Assembly: GCF_023276375.1 (NCBI RefSeq)
Contig: NZ_JALLPK010000001.1
Coordinates: 2,170,001-2,234,000, forward strand
Origin: Halocatena marina
GTDB taxonomy: Archaea > Halobacteriota > Halobacteria > Halobacteriales > Haloarculaceae
Direction: 5' to 3'
DNA: 64,000 bases
Below the pieces are notes generated by a model. It did no database searches. It saw only the letters and a program-made list of their open reading frames with translations, and was not told where the DNA came from. The first letter of the stretch is position 1; each line of letters opens with the position of its first letter. Below are positions 10,750 to 19,944 of the stretch, in pieces. The position numbers and the translations under genes are program-made.

Positions 10750-11505
10750 TCAACCCATTTCTCGTGGGTTCATCATGCCTTCTTTAACGCCCAACGTGAT
10801 CAGACCCGCGTTGACCGGATAGGCAGCGATGAACCCGACAGACAGGGAGAATGCAAGCGACATCCAGAACAGTGCGCTTCCCATCCCGGCAGTTCCTGCC
10901 AACAATAGGTCCGTACCGATCGCCGCAATCTCCATGACCGTGATACTCGGAGTTTCGCTAAGGACTGCATCGGTAGCAGCTTCAACGAAGCTCTCACCTT
11001 CTTGCATGAGCGGGCCCACGTTGAGCGCATAACCAAAGAGATACGCAAAGCCAAAGGTGATCAGCACTACCCAGAGCGTACTAACCACGAAGATACCCTG
11101 TGCGAGGGTAATACCAATGATCTCGCCCGCGCCACACCCCGAATAACAGTGACTAGTCGAACGCGAACCACGCCGCCAGAACGAATCACGACTGATCTGT
11201 GTTCGGCCAGTATACCAGTAGATTGCGAGTCCGAGCGGTCCAGAGTACAGCACGGTCAGCGTCCAGACGAATTTCATCATCGATGGGAGTGCTTGATTGC
11301 GTTTCCTAATATCCCACCAGAGAACGACTGTCGATGAGATTACAAGCAGTATCCAGAGTCCGAACACAGCCGGACTCGACAGAACTGGTTTGAGAAGCTC
11401 CCTGACTGGTGCGAAGGCCTGTTCGAGTTGTAGACCGATATCGATCAACCATTTCGGTGCTACTGAACGTTGGACTATGTTCGTAAATGCGTGTTGCGGG
11501 AGCAT
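10750..11505 (-). CDS. DUF4396 family membrane protein
   Basis: 251 residues with about six membrane segments. The motif TSHCYSGCGAGEIIGI (residues about 117-132) is the metal-binding-like HCxxGC signature that I associate with DUF4396. The N-terminus places a hydrophobic segment at about 46-63 followed by charged WWDIRKRNQ. The function of the family is unknown. The gene lies on the minus strand 210 bases after a permease with YHS domains and converges on copA, so a role in copper or another soft-metal transport is inferred from context. Confidence 0.75.
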   Translation of the reverse strand: MLPQHAFTNIVQRSVAPKWLIDIGLQLEQAFAPVRELLKPVLSSPAVFGLWILLVISSTVVLWWDIRKRNQALPSMMKFVWTLTVLYSGPLGLAIYWYTGRTQISRDSFWRRGSRSTSHCYSGCGAGEIIGITLAQGIFVVSTLWVVLITFGFAYLFGYALNVGPLMQEGESFVEAATDAVLSETPSITVMEIAAIGTDLLLAGTAGMGSALFWMSLAFSLSVGFIAAYPVNAGLITLGVKEGMMNPREMG

Positions 11506-11715
11506 TGGTATGAATCGGTGTGGGATTATTCTCTCGACCGTAGCCTTGTCTCGGGAGAGATCGCCGTTGTCTTTGCTAGATTTGGCTGCTTGTTGTGAAT
11601 CTCGCTTGCCAGTTCAAGCATACTGATAACACGCCCTCTAAATACGTACCAGATCGTGATAGTACGGAAACTATTATTTAGTCGTTGAGGACGTCAACGC
11701 TGAGTGTGATCGCAA

Positions 11716-13074
11716 TCACGAGCCGCGTACAAACTCGGCGGGATCGTCCTCGAACACCTGCTTGCAGGTACTCGAACAGAAATAGTACGTTTCACCACCG
11801 TAGGTGACACTGAGGCTATCGTCGTCCGTCCGCATCCCACAGATAGGGTCACGGTACTGACCTGGCGCACCGAGCCCACGCCGGTAGACGTAGTAGAGAA
11901 AGCCAGAAACGGCGAACGCGATCACGTTGAGATAGAACGTATAGTTGAGTTCGAAATACGTCTGCTCAGTTGCTGTCTGACCCCCTGCGAGGTTCGGAAT
12001 GATACCAAGCATAGCGAACAGTTGCTCCATGAGAAATCCCACGAACGCCATCGTCACGAAGAACACACAGAGGATGTAGAGCATTACTCTCCAGCCGTAG
12101 TACTTGCGATAGACGTTCAAAACGGGAATCGTGATGAGGTCACCATAGACGAATGCAATGACGCCCGCAAAGCCGATCCCACCGCTCCAGAGAGCAACAG
12201 CGAACGGGACGTTCCCAATGCTGCCGACAAAGCTGATGACAGCAATCGTCACACCCATGATCGCGTTTTCGGCGGTCACGAGGACGCCCGTTCCCCGAAG
12301 AAACAGCGCGTTCCAGACCCGTTGGGGCACGAACACGATGACGAATCCAGCGATGAGAAAGCCCGCGATGATATCACTCCAAATCATCGACCATTCCTTG
12401 CGATACTGATTGCCAAGTTTGTACCATCCACCCCAGGACAACAGTTCGTCTTTCCAGTTACCGCTGCTGGCGACCGCCTGCTGGTACGTTTCGAGACACC
12501 CTGCAGAACAGAACTTCAGCGTCTCACCGCCGTCGGTCACGAGAGAATACTCATCGGAGCCCTCCATGCCACAGGTTGGATCTTCTGTGATGCCTCGATC
12601 GTCTTCGCTCTGATTGAGTTCTTCACGAACCTCCTCGAAGAGGTTTTCGGGAAGTGTTAGGTGAACGATCAGCGCCATCACCGCGATGAGGATGAGGCCA
12701 CCGAGAAGTTCAGCCACGAGAAACTCCCACCCTAAAAGAATCAGTATCATCAACCCGAGTTCGACGATGAGATTCGTCGAGGCAAACATAAACGCGAGGA
12801 CGTTCACCACGTGTGCGCCCTTCTTGAATAGTCCTTTACCGATTGCAACAGCACCGAAGCTACAGCCACTACTCGCGGCACCGAACAGCGTTGCCTTCGT
12901 GAGTCCACTGAGATTCTCGTCTCCGAGTACCCGCGCCATTCGATCTTTCGAGACGTAGACCTGAACGAAACTCGTAATGATGAGTCCCATAATAATCGCC
13001 CATGCGGCAGTCCACAGGAACCCGACGCCGATCCGTAACGATTCGAGAACGCCGTTGACGAGCGTGGATTGCAT
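11716..13074 (-). CDS. DUF318-type permease fused to two YHS domains
   Basis: 452 residues from the ATG at 13074 (MQSTLVNGVLESLRIG); the frame runs open further upstream to 13248, but those 58 residues are not family-like. The permease signature GAASSGCSFGAVAIGKG followed by KGAHVVNVLAFMFASTNLIVELG is at 65-107, within a bundle of about eight to ten membrane segments. A first YHS domain (DPTCGMEG...KFCSAGC, cysteines 168, 189, 193) is in a cytoplasmic loop at about 164-200, and a second (DPICGMRT...YYFCSSTC) ends the protein. YHS domains occur in metal transporters and copper chaperones. The two permease halves are thus each followed by a YHS domain, suggesting metal delivery on both sides of the repeat. 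The substrate is not known; copper is the best guess from neighbours. Confidence 0.82.
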   Translation of the reverse strand: MQSTLVNGVLESLRIGVGFLWTAAWAIIMGLIITSFVQVYVSKDRMARVLGDENLSGLTKATLFGAASSGCSFGAVAIGKGLFKKGAHVVNVLAFMFASTNLIVELGLMILILLGWEFLVAELLGGLILIAVMALIVHLTLPENLFEEVREELNQSEDDRGITEDPTCGMEGSDEYSLVTDGGETLKFCSAGCLETYQQAVASSGNWKDELLSWGGWYKLGNQYRKEWSMIWSDIIAGFLIAGFVIVFVPQRVWNALFLRGTGVLVTAENAIMGVTIAVISFVGSIGNVPFAVALWSGGIGFAGVIAFVYGDLITIPVLNVYRKYYGWRVMLYILCVFFVTMAFVGFLMEQLFAMLGIIPNLAGGQTATEQTYFELNYTFYLNVIAFAVSGFLYYVYRRGLGAPGQYRDPICGMRTDDDSLSVTYGGETYYFCSSTCKQVFEDDPAEFVRGS

Positions 13075-13307
13075 GTCTGAACAATCAACGCCGTTTGTTT
13101 TACCAATTGTTTCTAAAAACATTAAATTACATTTTAGTGGCTTGTTCACACTGTAGAACTCAGAATCGGGAGTGCGATTCTGCACTCGATACATAGTTGA
13201 GAAAGTACACGCCCCCTTACCGAACGGTAGACCGGGAACAACGAGCACGATGCATCGATAGAATACCTGTTATCAGACTGTGGCAGAGATCGTTCAGTTA
13301 GAATCGA

Positions 13308-13763
13308 TCACTGCGAATCGAGTTCCTCGTAGTGATCGATGATTTCCTTCATGCACCACTGATTGAGTCCCATCGAAGCGAGAGTGAAAACCCCTGTTAA
13401 GACCGGTTTCTGCTTATACGCAAAATAGAGGCCGCATAGCATGGTAGGGATACTCAGAGTGTTGAGAATCTGAGGATAGCCACGTCCTACGAGCCGGTTT
13501 CCGTCGTTCGTCCAGCGTTCTTCTGCCCGTACGACGTTGTACATCCAATCATCTGATTTCTCAGTCGGCTCTCGAAACACCACCGGATTGACTATCATGA
13601 ACAGAACGGTTAGTCCAACCATCCGCCACTTACGGTGATAGAGGGCAGCAACGATCACAAACCCAGCGAACAATCGACTCCAGCCACTTTTTGGATTGGA
13701 GTGGCGAGCCCACACAGTCTCCATATCGAGTGTTCCAGTCTTTTCTTCGTTCATCAGTATCAT
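13308..13763 (-). CDS. Small haloarchaeal membrane protein (DUF6653-like)
   Basis: 151 residues. The N-terminal stretch VWARHSNPKSGWSRLFAGFV is followed by membrane segments at about 30-40, 47-62 and 96-135. The HSNPKSGWSR pattern resembles the haloarchaeal DUF6653 family, a match made from memory and so held loosely. No catalytic motif is visible. It is on the same strand as, and 233 bases upstream of, the YHS permease, but has its own TATA-like box (TTTATAC, 13793-13799) and a short palindrome between box and start. Confidence 0.65.
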   Translation of the reverse strand: MILMNEEKTGTLDMETVWARHSNPKSGWSRLFAGFVIVAALYHRKWRMVGLTVLFMIVNPVVFREPTEKSDDWMYNVVRAEERWTNDGNRLVGRGYPQILNTLSIPTMLCGLYFAYKQKPVLTGVFTLASMGLNQWCMKEIIDHYEELDSQ

Positions 13764-13773
13764 CTCTGGAATA

Positions 13774-13789
13774 GTAGTCTATTGACTAC
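13774..13789. promoter_or_regulatory. Palindrome between TATA box and start of the 13308-13763 gene
   Basis: GTAGTC-TATT-GACTAC, a perfect six-base inverted repeat. It lies just downstream of a TATA-like box at 13793-13799 and ends 11 bases before the ATG, where a bound protein would block transcription initiation. Confidence 0.3.
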
Positions 13790-14877
13790 CAGTATAAATC
13801 ATCACTAGTGTCGAACATCTATAGTGATGAACTGACAAATCCTCGCTGTCACAACCAAAGCAGGACGTCGAAGAAAGAGCAATGAAACGTATAGAGCAAT
13901 CGAAAACTCTCTCGTAGCTAGTAGGTTGTGTAGAGGCTCGGGAGAGAATTTTCAGGGCCATACTAAAGCTTGAATGCTCAAATGATGCAACAGTATGATT
14001 CGACGTGGTGTGATTTGAAGAAATAAGTAGTAACTCATAGTAGAGCAGTTGATGTTTCAGAGTAGCTGAAACTGTGAACGAGGCGTCCAGCAACGACATT
14101 GAGTCAAATGGCCTTGATCATTCAACCGAGGGTGAATATGGGCCATTGAGTGTGTGTATCCTCTGAATAGTCATTTTTTGAACTCACTCTACTCAGGCGG
14201 GTAGCTGAATTCTCCGATCATCCCCCACCATACATAGTACCATCAAATAGCGAGTCGAATAATAGTAGAAATTCTGATTTGATATGGGCAATTACTTACA
14301 ACGAATATATGTGTTCGAACCCATGTCACAGTGATCAAAACTATCCCACGTCTCCTATCTGTTACACTCATAGATACCTAGTAATACAATATTAAAATTA
14401 TAGCCAGAAAGAAAGTGACATGGCGATAAACATGGAAATACAAAGCAAGAAACGGAATTACAGCAGTACTGCTGTAACTACCTTAGTGAGACAGGAAGGC
14501 ACAGTGCGATAGTATGATTTTTAGCTATAGAACAGAGGCGTTTTCTCAGGAAGAGCTTCGATATTCAACCAGTTGTCTCGATGCATTTTTGGTGAATGTA
14601 CCACTCGATTAGAGCCGCCTCAAACCAACAGCGACTGACGCGATTCGAAAGTAACACACAATGGACGGTAGCCGACGTAGTGAATCAGCTGTGTCCGTCC
14701 ATCTCAAGCGAACAGATAAACGAATAAACTGCGTTAACTATTAGTGAACGCCCTTTGAGAAACGTTGACACCAATATAGTATTTGTGACACATTGTCTAC
14801 AATACTTGTCCAGATAGTCTAATTTAGACAGCAGATGCGACAGTCATTGTAAAACAGAAATTCGTATTAGCGAACGA
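13790..14877. other. 1.1-kb AT-rich spacer
   Basis: No gene is supported. It contains the 20-base palindrome listed separately at 14458-14477. A short reverse-strand frame near 14590-14690 gave a weak impression of a transposase tail, but I could not match it to a known family. Confidence 0.45.
14458..14477. repeat. Perfect 20-base palindrome TTACAGCAGTACTGCTGTAA
   Basis: The sequence equals its own reverse complement over all 20 bases. Similar TTACA-N10-TGTAA palindromes occur at 46284-46303 and 52424-52443, each preceded by A and followed by C. It lies in an intergenic region, 400 bases downstream of the IclR gene. Confidence 0.6.
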
Positions 14878-15636
14878 TTATGCCGTTCTGATTTCCTTTT
14901 CAATGCTCTTTGCAGCGGAGATCACCAGCCCAACGACATCCTCTTCTAGGCGCTTGCCGGACATATACTGAACAGTACCGGTCACACTCACCGATCCTAT
15001 CGGAGACCCACCGCTATCAAGAACCGGTGACGCGACACTCTGGATACCCTCAACGAACTCTTCACGGTCGAATACGATTCGCGTATCACGTACCGACTGC
15101 AGTTCCGCTTTGAGTTCTGAGCGATCGGTGATCGTCTTATCCGTGAACGTTGGCAGACCGGTCTTCTCGATAATACGGTCTTGTTCTTCGGCATCGAGAA
15201 AAGCGAAGATTGCCTTACCCCCAGCAGTTGCGTGAATCGGCGCGACTTTTCCCTCAGATCGTTCTACAGAATCATCTCCGTCTGGCGTGATTTGAAGCGC
15301 ATAGACCGCGTGGTCGTTCTCTCGGGCTACGAAATGTGTTGTGTTTCCCGTGGTTTCTGCAAGTTGGGTTACGACACTTTTTAAGACCTCAAGCGGAAGT
15401 CTGTCGTAAGCTTGTCTTCCAAGTAGCAAAAATCGAAGACTGAGATAGTAGTCATCACCCTGCCGGACGAGATATCCAAGCCGCAAGAGCGTCTGAACGT
15501 GCTTATAGACGGCACTCTTCGAGAGATTGACGTTCCGGGCGAGTTCGCTGATGCCAGCACTGCCGTTGGACTGAATCTGCTCAATAATCGCAAAACACGT
15601 CTCGGTCGACTGTATCGAGGGTTTGCTTTGTGTCAT
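14878..15636 (-). CDS. IclR family transcriptional regulator
   Basis: 252 residues from MTQSKPSIQSTETCFAI; an ATG five codons earlier (15651) lies inside a palindrome and is less likely to be the start. Residues 8-70 form the winged helix-turn-helix (ISELARNVNLSKSAVYKHVQTLLRLGYL). Residues about 80-250 form the ligand-binding domain with the family pattern APIHATAGGKAIFAFL and ASPVLDSGGSPIGSVSV. IclR proteins regulate catabolic genes for small carboxylic or sugar acids. It is divergent from the galactonate dehydratase gene, so control of that gene and the ABC importer is likely. The palindrome CACAATGCATTGTG just upstream of its start suggests autoregulation. Confidence 0.9.
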   Translation of the reverse strand: MTQSKPSIQSTETCFAIIEQIQSNGSAGISELARNVNLSKSAVYKHVQTLLRLGYLVRQGDDYYLSLRFLLLGRQAYDRLPLEVLKSVVTQLAETTGNTTHFVARENDHAVYALQITPDGDDSVERSEGKVAPIHATAGGKAIFAFLDAEEQDRIIEKTGLPTFTDKTITDRSELKAELQSVRDTRIVFDREEFVEGIQSVASPVLDSGGSPIGSVSVTGTVQYMSGKRLEEDVVGLVISAAKSIEKEIRTA

Positions 15637-15641
15637 GATGG

Positions 15642-15655
15642 CACAATGCATTGTG
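15642..15655. promoter_or_regulatory. Palindromic operator candidate at the IclR start
   Basis: CACAATGCATTGTG is a perfect 14-base palindrome located 6 to 19 bases before the chosen IclR start. A transcript with little or no leader would begin in or next to it, so a bound repressor would block initiation. IclR proteins bind short palindromes near their own genes. Confidence 0.45.
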
Positions 15656-15927
15656 TAGTTAAAAATCGTTCGCTATTAGTAAACGGCTTGAGCGATAGCG
15701 GTCGAAATGAGGCATATTTCGACCTTCGTTGGCAAATCACACGATACACACGAATTTTCGTTCACTGATAGAGAACAGATATCACAGGAGAGGGTAGGCG
15801 TTCGAATCTCATTCGTCCATCTGGAGTATGGACCCACTGAGTCAGGGACGGACGGTGTGCGTTCGTCGGTATACTTTCCGAAAAACTATGAAACCAGCCG
15901 TCGATCCACTCAACAAGAGATACAAAA

Positions 15928-17082
15928 ATGAATCAAATCATCGACTACGAACTGTTCGAAATACCACCACGGTGGCTGTTCTTGCGCGTTGAAACGTCCG
16001 ATGGAAGTGTCGGGTGGGGAGAACCGATCGTCGAAGGGCGGTCCCATACGGTTCGGGCCGCTGTCGAGGAGCTACTGAATAACTATCTCATTGGTGAACC
16101 CGTCGATCCCATCGAAGATCATTGGCAGACGATGTATCGCAGTGGGTTCTACCGTGGCGGACCAATACTGATGTCTGCCATTGCTGGCATCGATCAGGCA
16201 CTCTGGGATATCAAGGGCAAGCAGTTCGGAGCACCCGTCTACGAACTGCTCGGAGGCGCAGCACGCCAACGGATCCGGGTGTACCAGTGGATCGGCGGTG
16301 ACAGGCCCTCCGAAGTGGCCGATGAAGCCAAGCAGACGGTCGAGGCTGGCTTTTCAGCATTGAAGATGAACGCGACTGAAGAGTTAGAGCGCGTCGATGA
16401 TCCGGCAACCGTCGAAGATGCGGTTGATCGACTACGAAAGGTTAGGGATGCCGTCGGTAGCAGTATCGATATTGGTGTCGACTTTCACGGTCGGGTTACC
16501 AAGCCAATGGCCAAGCGTCTTGCAAAAGCACTGGAACCGTACGAGCCAATGTTCATCGAAGAGCCCGTCCTCCCCGAACATAACGACGCCCTTCCAGACA
16601 TCGCAGCACACACAACAATTCCGATCGCAACCGGCGAGCGGATGTACTCGCGGTGGGACTTCAAAGAGATCTTCGAGAGCGGTGCCGTCGACGTGATTCA
16701 GCCCGATCTCTCTCACGCTGGCGGGATTACTGAAGTCAAGAAGATCGCAGGAATGGCCGAAGCGTACGACGTTGCGCTTGCACCACACTGTCCCCTCGGG
16801 CCGATAGCGCTCGCTTCGTGTGTGCAGGTTGATGCCTGCACACCGAACGCACTCATTCAAGAGCAAAGCCTGAACATCCACTACAACGAGACGACCGACG
16901 TGCTCGACTATCTCGAAGACCCAACAGTGTTCGAGTACGAGGATGGGTACGTCTCGATTCCGGATAGTCCAGGGCTTGGTATCGACATCGATGAAGAGTA
17001 CGTCCGGAAACAGGCCGAAAAGACCGTCAACTGGCATAATCCCACTTGGCGACACGAAGATGGCAGTATCGCCGAGTGGTAA
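15928..17082 (+). CDS. dgoD: D-galactonate dehydratase family protein (enolase superfamily)
   Basis: 384 residues, very close in length and motif order to E. coli DgoD as I remember it: PPRWLFLRVET, VGWGEPIVEGR, MYRSGFYRGGPILMSAIAGIDQALWDIKGK, DFHGRV, FIEEPVLPE, GERMYSR, QPDLSHAGGI, LAPHCPLGPIALAS and the ending WRHEDGSIAEW. Predicted metal ligands and acid/base residues are Asp185, His187, Glu211, Glu237 and the His of APHCP (about 287). The enzyme removes water from D-galactonate to give 2-keto-3-deoxy-galactonate in the cytoplasm. It is divergent from an IclR regulator and precedes a sugar ABC importer. The kinase and aldolase of the De Ley-Doudoroff route are not in the window. A related aldonate is an alternative substrate. 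Confidence 0.88.
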   Translation: MNQIIDYELFEIPPRWLFLRVETSDGSVGWGEPIVEGRSHTVRAAVEELLNNYLIGEPVDPIEDHWQTMYRSGFYRGGPILMSAIAGIDQALWDIKGKQFGAPVYELLGGAARQRIRVYQWIGGDRPSEVADEAKQTVEAGFSALKMNATEELERVDDPATVEDAVDRLRKVRDAVGSSIDIGVDFHGRVTKPMAKRLAKALEPYEPMFIEEPVLPEHNDALPDIAAHTTIPIATGERMYSRWDFKEIFESGAVDVIQPDLSHAGGITEVKKIAGMAEAYDVALAPHCPLGPIALASCVQVDACTPNALIQEQSLNIHYNETTDVLDYLEDPTVFEYEDGYVSIPDSPGLGIDIDEEYVRKQAEKTVNWHNPTWRHEDGSIAEW

Positions 17083-17301
17083 CAATCTCTCAGGATTGAA
17101 AGTGAGCTCCCGTTCAGAGATAGATCGAACGACGTGGGAGGGAGCACCATCGGATAGATGGTCGTCATAGCGTGAGAGAACGAGAGACTATCGAACAGAT
17201 CTGCCGTTCAAGCGTTGGTTCTTTACCCACTACGTGATACTGTCACAATCTTTCATCGGAATATTAATAAACCACCTAACCAATAATCTGGTGAGTTAGC
17301 A

Positions 17302-18669
17302 ATGGAGGGCTCTTCAGACCCTAGCGTACGCCGTCGACAGCTGTTGCAGGTTCTCGGGATTACCGGCGTAACCAGCTTGGCGGGGTGCAGTGTCAATTTC
17401 GGAGGAGAAAGCGATAGTGGAAGTGGTGGATCCGGCAACGGAAGCGGTGGAACTGGTGGTGATTCTTCACCGAAGATGGCATCTTCAGCCAACGGCTGGG
17501 CGTGGAATATCGCTGCCAGAGCACTCAGTGACGCCACCAAAACCTACAACAAGGAGAAAGGTGCCGAGATCTCTGTCGAAGAACTTGGGGACAGTAGGTG
17601 GGAGCAGCGGTTCCAGACCGCAATCACGAGTGGAAGCGGCGCTCCCGACTTCTCTGCGATCCAGAACTACGACGTGACGGCATTCGGGAGTAAAAACGGT
17701 CTCCACGATCTCACTGCCCGGATCGACGATACGGATGTCCGAAAGGACATCGTCGATGGGAAGTGGGAGACGGTGAACGTAGACGGGAAGGATTACGCGT
17801 TCCCGTGGGATATCGGTCCAACCGGTGTGTTCTACAAACGAGACGTCTACGAAAAAGCCGGTATCGATCCGAAATCTCTCAGCACGTGGGACGACTTCAT
17901 CGAGGCCGGACAGAATCTGCCGGACAACGTTGCGATGATAAATATCCCGACACAGGATGTTCCCCAGCTGTGGCGAATGCTCTTTCGCCAACTCGGTGGA
18001 CAACCGTTCACCAAGAGTGGTGCGGTGAGCATCAATAGCGAGAAAAGTGTTCGTGCCGCCCAGCTGATCAAGAACATGAAAGAAGCTGGCATCGCGAAAC
18101 GAATAGAGATGTGGTCCGGGGGATGGTTCACTTCATTCGCTAATGGCACGCTCGCTTCGATTCCAACGGCAGCCTGGATGGACGGGACGCTCCGGGCGGA
18201 GCTTCCAGACACGGCCGGGAATTGGGGCGTCTACAAGTTACCGGCATTCGAGAAGGGTGGAACCCGAGCGTCGAATCGCGGTGGTTCGAATATGGCGATT
18301 CCTGCCCAGATTGACAACACAGGGGTTGTCGAGCGTGCGTGGGATTTCATTGAATACTCGATGACGACACCCAAGGTCCAGAATATGATGCTCGAAGAAT
18401 ACGGCCTCTTCCCGTCACTGACAACCGCGTATGATGCCGACATTTACGACGAGAAGCTTGACTTTTACGACGGCCAACCCATCTTCCGTCTGTTCGCGGA
18501 CGTGGCGACGAAGATCGAGCCCTACCGTTATACGATCGACACACCGGAGGTTCAGGACGCGCTCAATACCGAATTGGGTCGGATGCTGGATGGGAAGAAA
18601 TCACCCAAACAAGCCGTACAAAAAGCTGCGAAGACTGTTGCCGACCGAACCGGCAGGAAAGTGGCATAG
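17302..18669 (+). CDS. ABC sugar transporter substrate-binding lipoprotein
   Basis: 455 residues. The N-terminus has a Tat motif (RRRQLLQ), a hydrophobic segment and lipobox LAGC, then a Gly/Ser-rich linker. The mature part is a family-1 extracellular solute-binding protein (MalE/UgpB type): SRWEQRFQTAITSGSGAPDF, PWDIGPTGVFYKRDVYEKAGID, WDDFIEAGQNL and a C-terminal PKQAVQKAAKTVADR helix. It would capture a sugar or sugar acid outside the cell and pass it to the two permeases downstream. The cargo is probably the substrate of the dehydratase encoded just upstream, but this is inference from gene order. A 255-base gap separates it from the first permease gene, allowing separate, higher expression. 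Confidence 0.9.
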   Translation: MEGSSDPSVRRRQLLQVLGITGVTSLAGCSVNFGGESDSGSGGSGNGSGGTGGDSSPKMASSANGWAWNIAARALSDATKTYNKEKGAEISVEELGDSRWEQRFQTAITSGSGAPDFSAIQNYDVTAFGSKNGLHDLTARIDDTDVRKDIVDGKWETVNVDGKDYAFPWDIGPTGVFYKRDVYEKAGIDPKSLSTWDDFIEAGQNLPDNVAMINIPTQDVPQLWRMLFRQLGGQPFTKSGAVSINSEKSVRAAQLIKNMKEAGIAKRIEMWSGGWFTSFANGTLASIPTAAWMDGTLRAELPDTAGNWGVYKLPAFEKGGTRASNRGGSNMAIPAQIDNTGVVERAWDFIEYSMTTPKVQNMMLEEYGLFPSLTTAYDADIYDEKLDFYDGQPIFRLFADVATKIEPYRYTIDTPEVQDALNTELGRMLDGKKSPKQAVQKAAKTVADRTGRKVA

Positions 18670-18924
18670 AGACTGCATCCTCTGGTATGTGGACGTAATC
18701 TGTGACAAGACAATGAGCATCCTCGTAGGAAATAAGAAAACCACTATGCATCGGATATTGTTCAGGCGAGAACGTCGGGGGGCTGAGATAGTTTCGTCTG
18801 CTAGTCGGACCGATTCTCTGGACAGGTACGGAGTGGCCGTTAGAAATGTCTCGATACGCAACCGACAGAAGCGAAGCCATCAGCATCGATGTGAACCACC
18901 TCACGCCGAAAGACAACTGCATCC

Positions 18925-19944
18925 ATGGTTCTGAGCACGATTCAAGCTAAACTACGCTCTTCGAATGCCTATCGGCGGGTCGCCGACCAGTTTCGCTATC
19001 GACGACAAGACGTCTCTGCTGTTGTTCCGGAGATCCCAATGCTTCCGCAGCTGTACATCTCTCCGTTCTTTATTCTCTTTGCGGTGTTCCTGTTATTCCC
19101 GACAGTGTACACGCTCTATCTTTCGTTCTTCAACTACCTCGGGGCCTCCAATGAGATCCTGCTAACAGCTCGAATCGGAATCCTTGAGATAACGATCCCC
19201 CAGATCGCTGATCTGGAATTCGTCGGACTGAGTAATTATCAACGCCTCTTGTTCGAGGATTCGCTTTTTCATCAGTCCCTTTTTAACACCTCATTTATCT
19301 TCTTCATTCAGGTGCCGTTGATGGTCGGACTCGGACTCGCAACAGCACTCGTACTGGACGCGAAGTTCATCCGAGCCAAAGGCCTGTTTCGGACGATCAT
19401 CGCCCTCCCTGTTGCGACGGGACTTGTCGCATACTCGACGATCTTTCTTCTGTTGTTCAACGGCGACATCGGCCTGATCAACTACACCCTCGAACGCATC
19501 GGGATCGGGACGATTTCGTGGTTGGGTGACGCCTGGTGGGCACGGATCACGCTCGTCATTGCCGTCACGTGGCGCTGGCTCGGATACAACATGATTATCC
19601 TCCTATCCGGACTTCAGACCGTTCCAGAACAGTTGTACGAGGCCGCGGAAGTCGATGGCGCGACACAGTGGCAGAAGTTCCGATTCGTGACACTGCCGCA
19701 GCTTCGGCCGGTGCTGCTGTTCGTGGTCGTCTCCTCGACGATCGGGACGTTCCAGATATTCGCCGAACCGTACGTCATCACCGGTGGTGGTCCATCGAAT
19801 GCGACCATCACGATTGTGCAGTACATCTATAGACAAGCATTCATCCAGTTGAATCTCGGATACGCGAGTGCGGTTTCGGTTGCGCTCGTCGTTCTTGTGA
19901 GCGTCATGTCGATAATCCAGCTTCGATACGGAGGGGCAGAATAA
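18925..19944 (+). CDS. ABC sugar transporter permease (MalF/UgpA type)
   Basis: 339 residues. After about 45 cytoplasmic residues there are six membrane segments; the first is ISPFFILFAVFLLFPTVYTLYLSFF. The EAA loop that docks on the ATPase reads EAAEVDGATQWQKFRFVTLP, matching the family consensus. It forms the membrane channel with the next gene's product. Its stop (TAA) shares one base with the ATG of the next permease, so the two are translationally coupled. Confidence 0.92.
   Translation: MVLSTIQAKLRSSNAYRRVADQFRYRRQDVSAVVPEIPMLPQLYISPFFILFAVFLLFPTVYTLYLSFFNYLGASNEILLTARIGILEITIPQIADLEFVGLSNYQRLLFEDSLFHQSLFNTSFIFFIQVPLMVGLGLATALVLDAKFIRAKGLFRTIIALPVATGLVAYSTIFLLLFNGDIGLINYTLERIGIGTISWLGDAWWARITLVIAVTWRWLGYNMIILLSGLQTVPEQLYEAAEVDGATQWQKFRFVTLPQLRPVLLFVVVSSTIGTFQIFAEPYVITGGGPSNATITIVQYIYRQAFIQLNLGYASAVSVALVVLVSVMSIIQLRYGGAE

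Noticed and set aside
14590..14760. Reverse-strand frames reminiscent of a transposase tail (SRCWFEAALIEWYIHQ)
   Set aside because: Short, interrupted by stops in every frame, and I cannot match it to a known insertion-sequence family; no terminal repeats found.
16432..17085. Reverse-strand frame of 217 residues inside dgoD
   Set aside because: Antisense shadow of a gene with full enolase-superfamily motifs.
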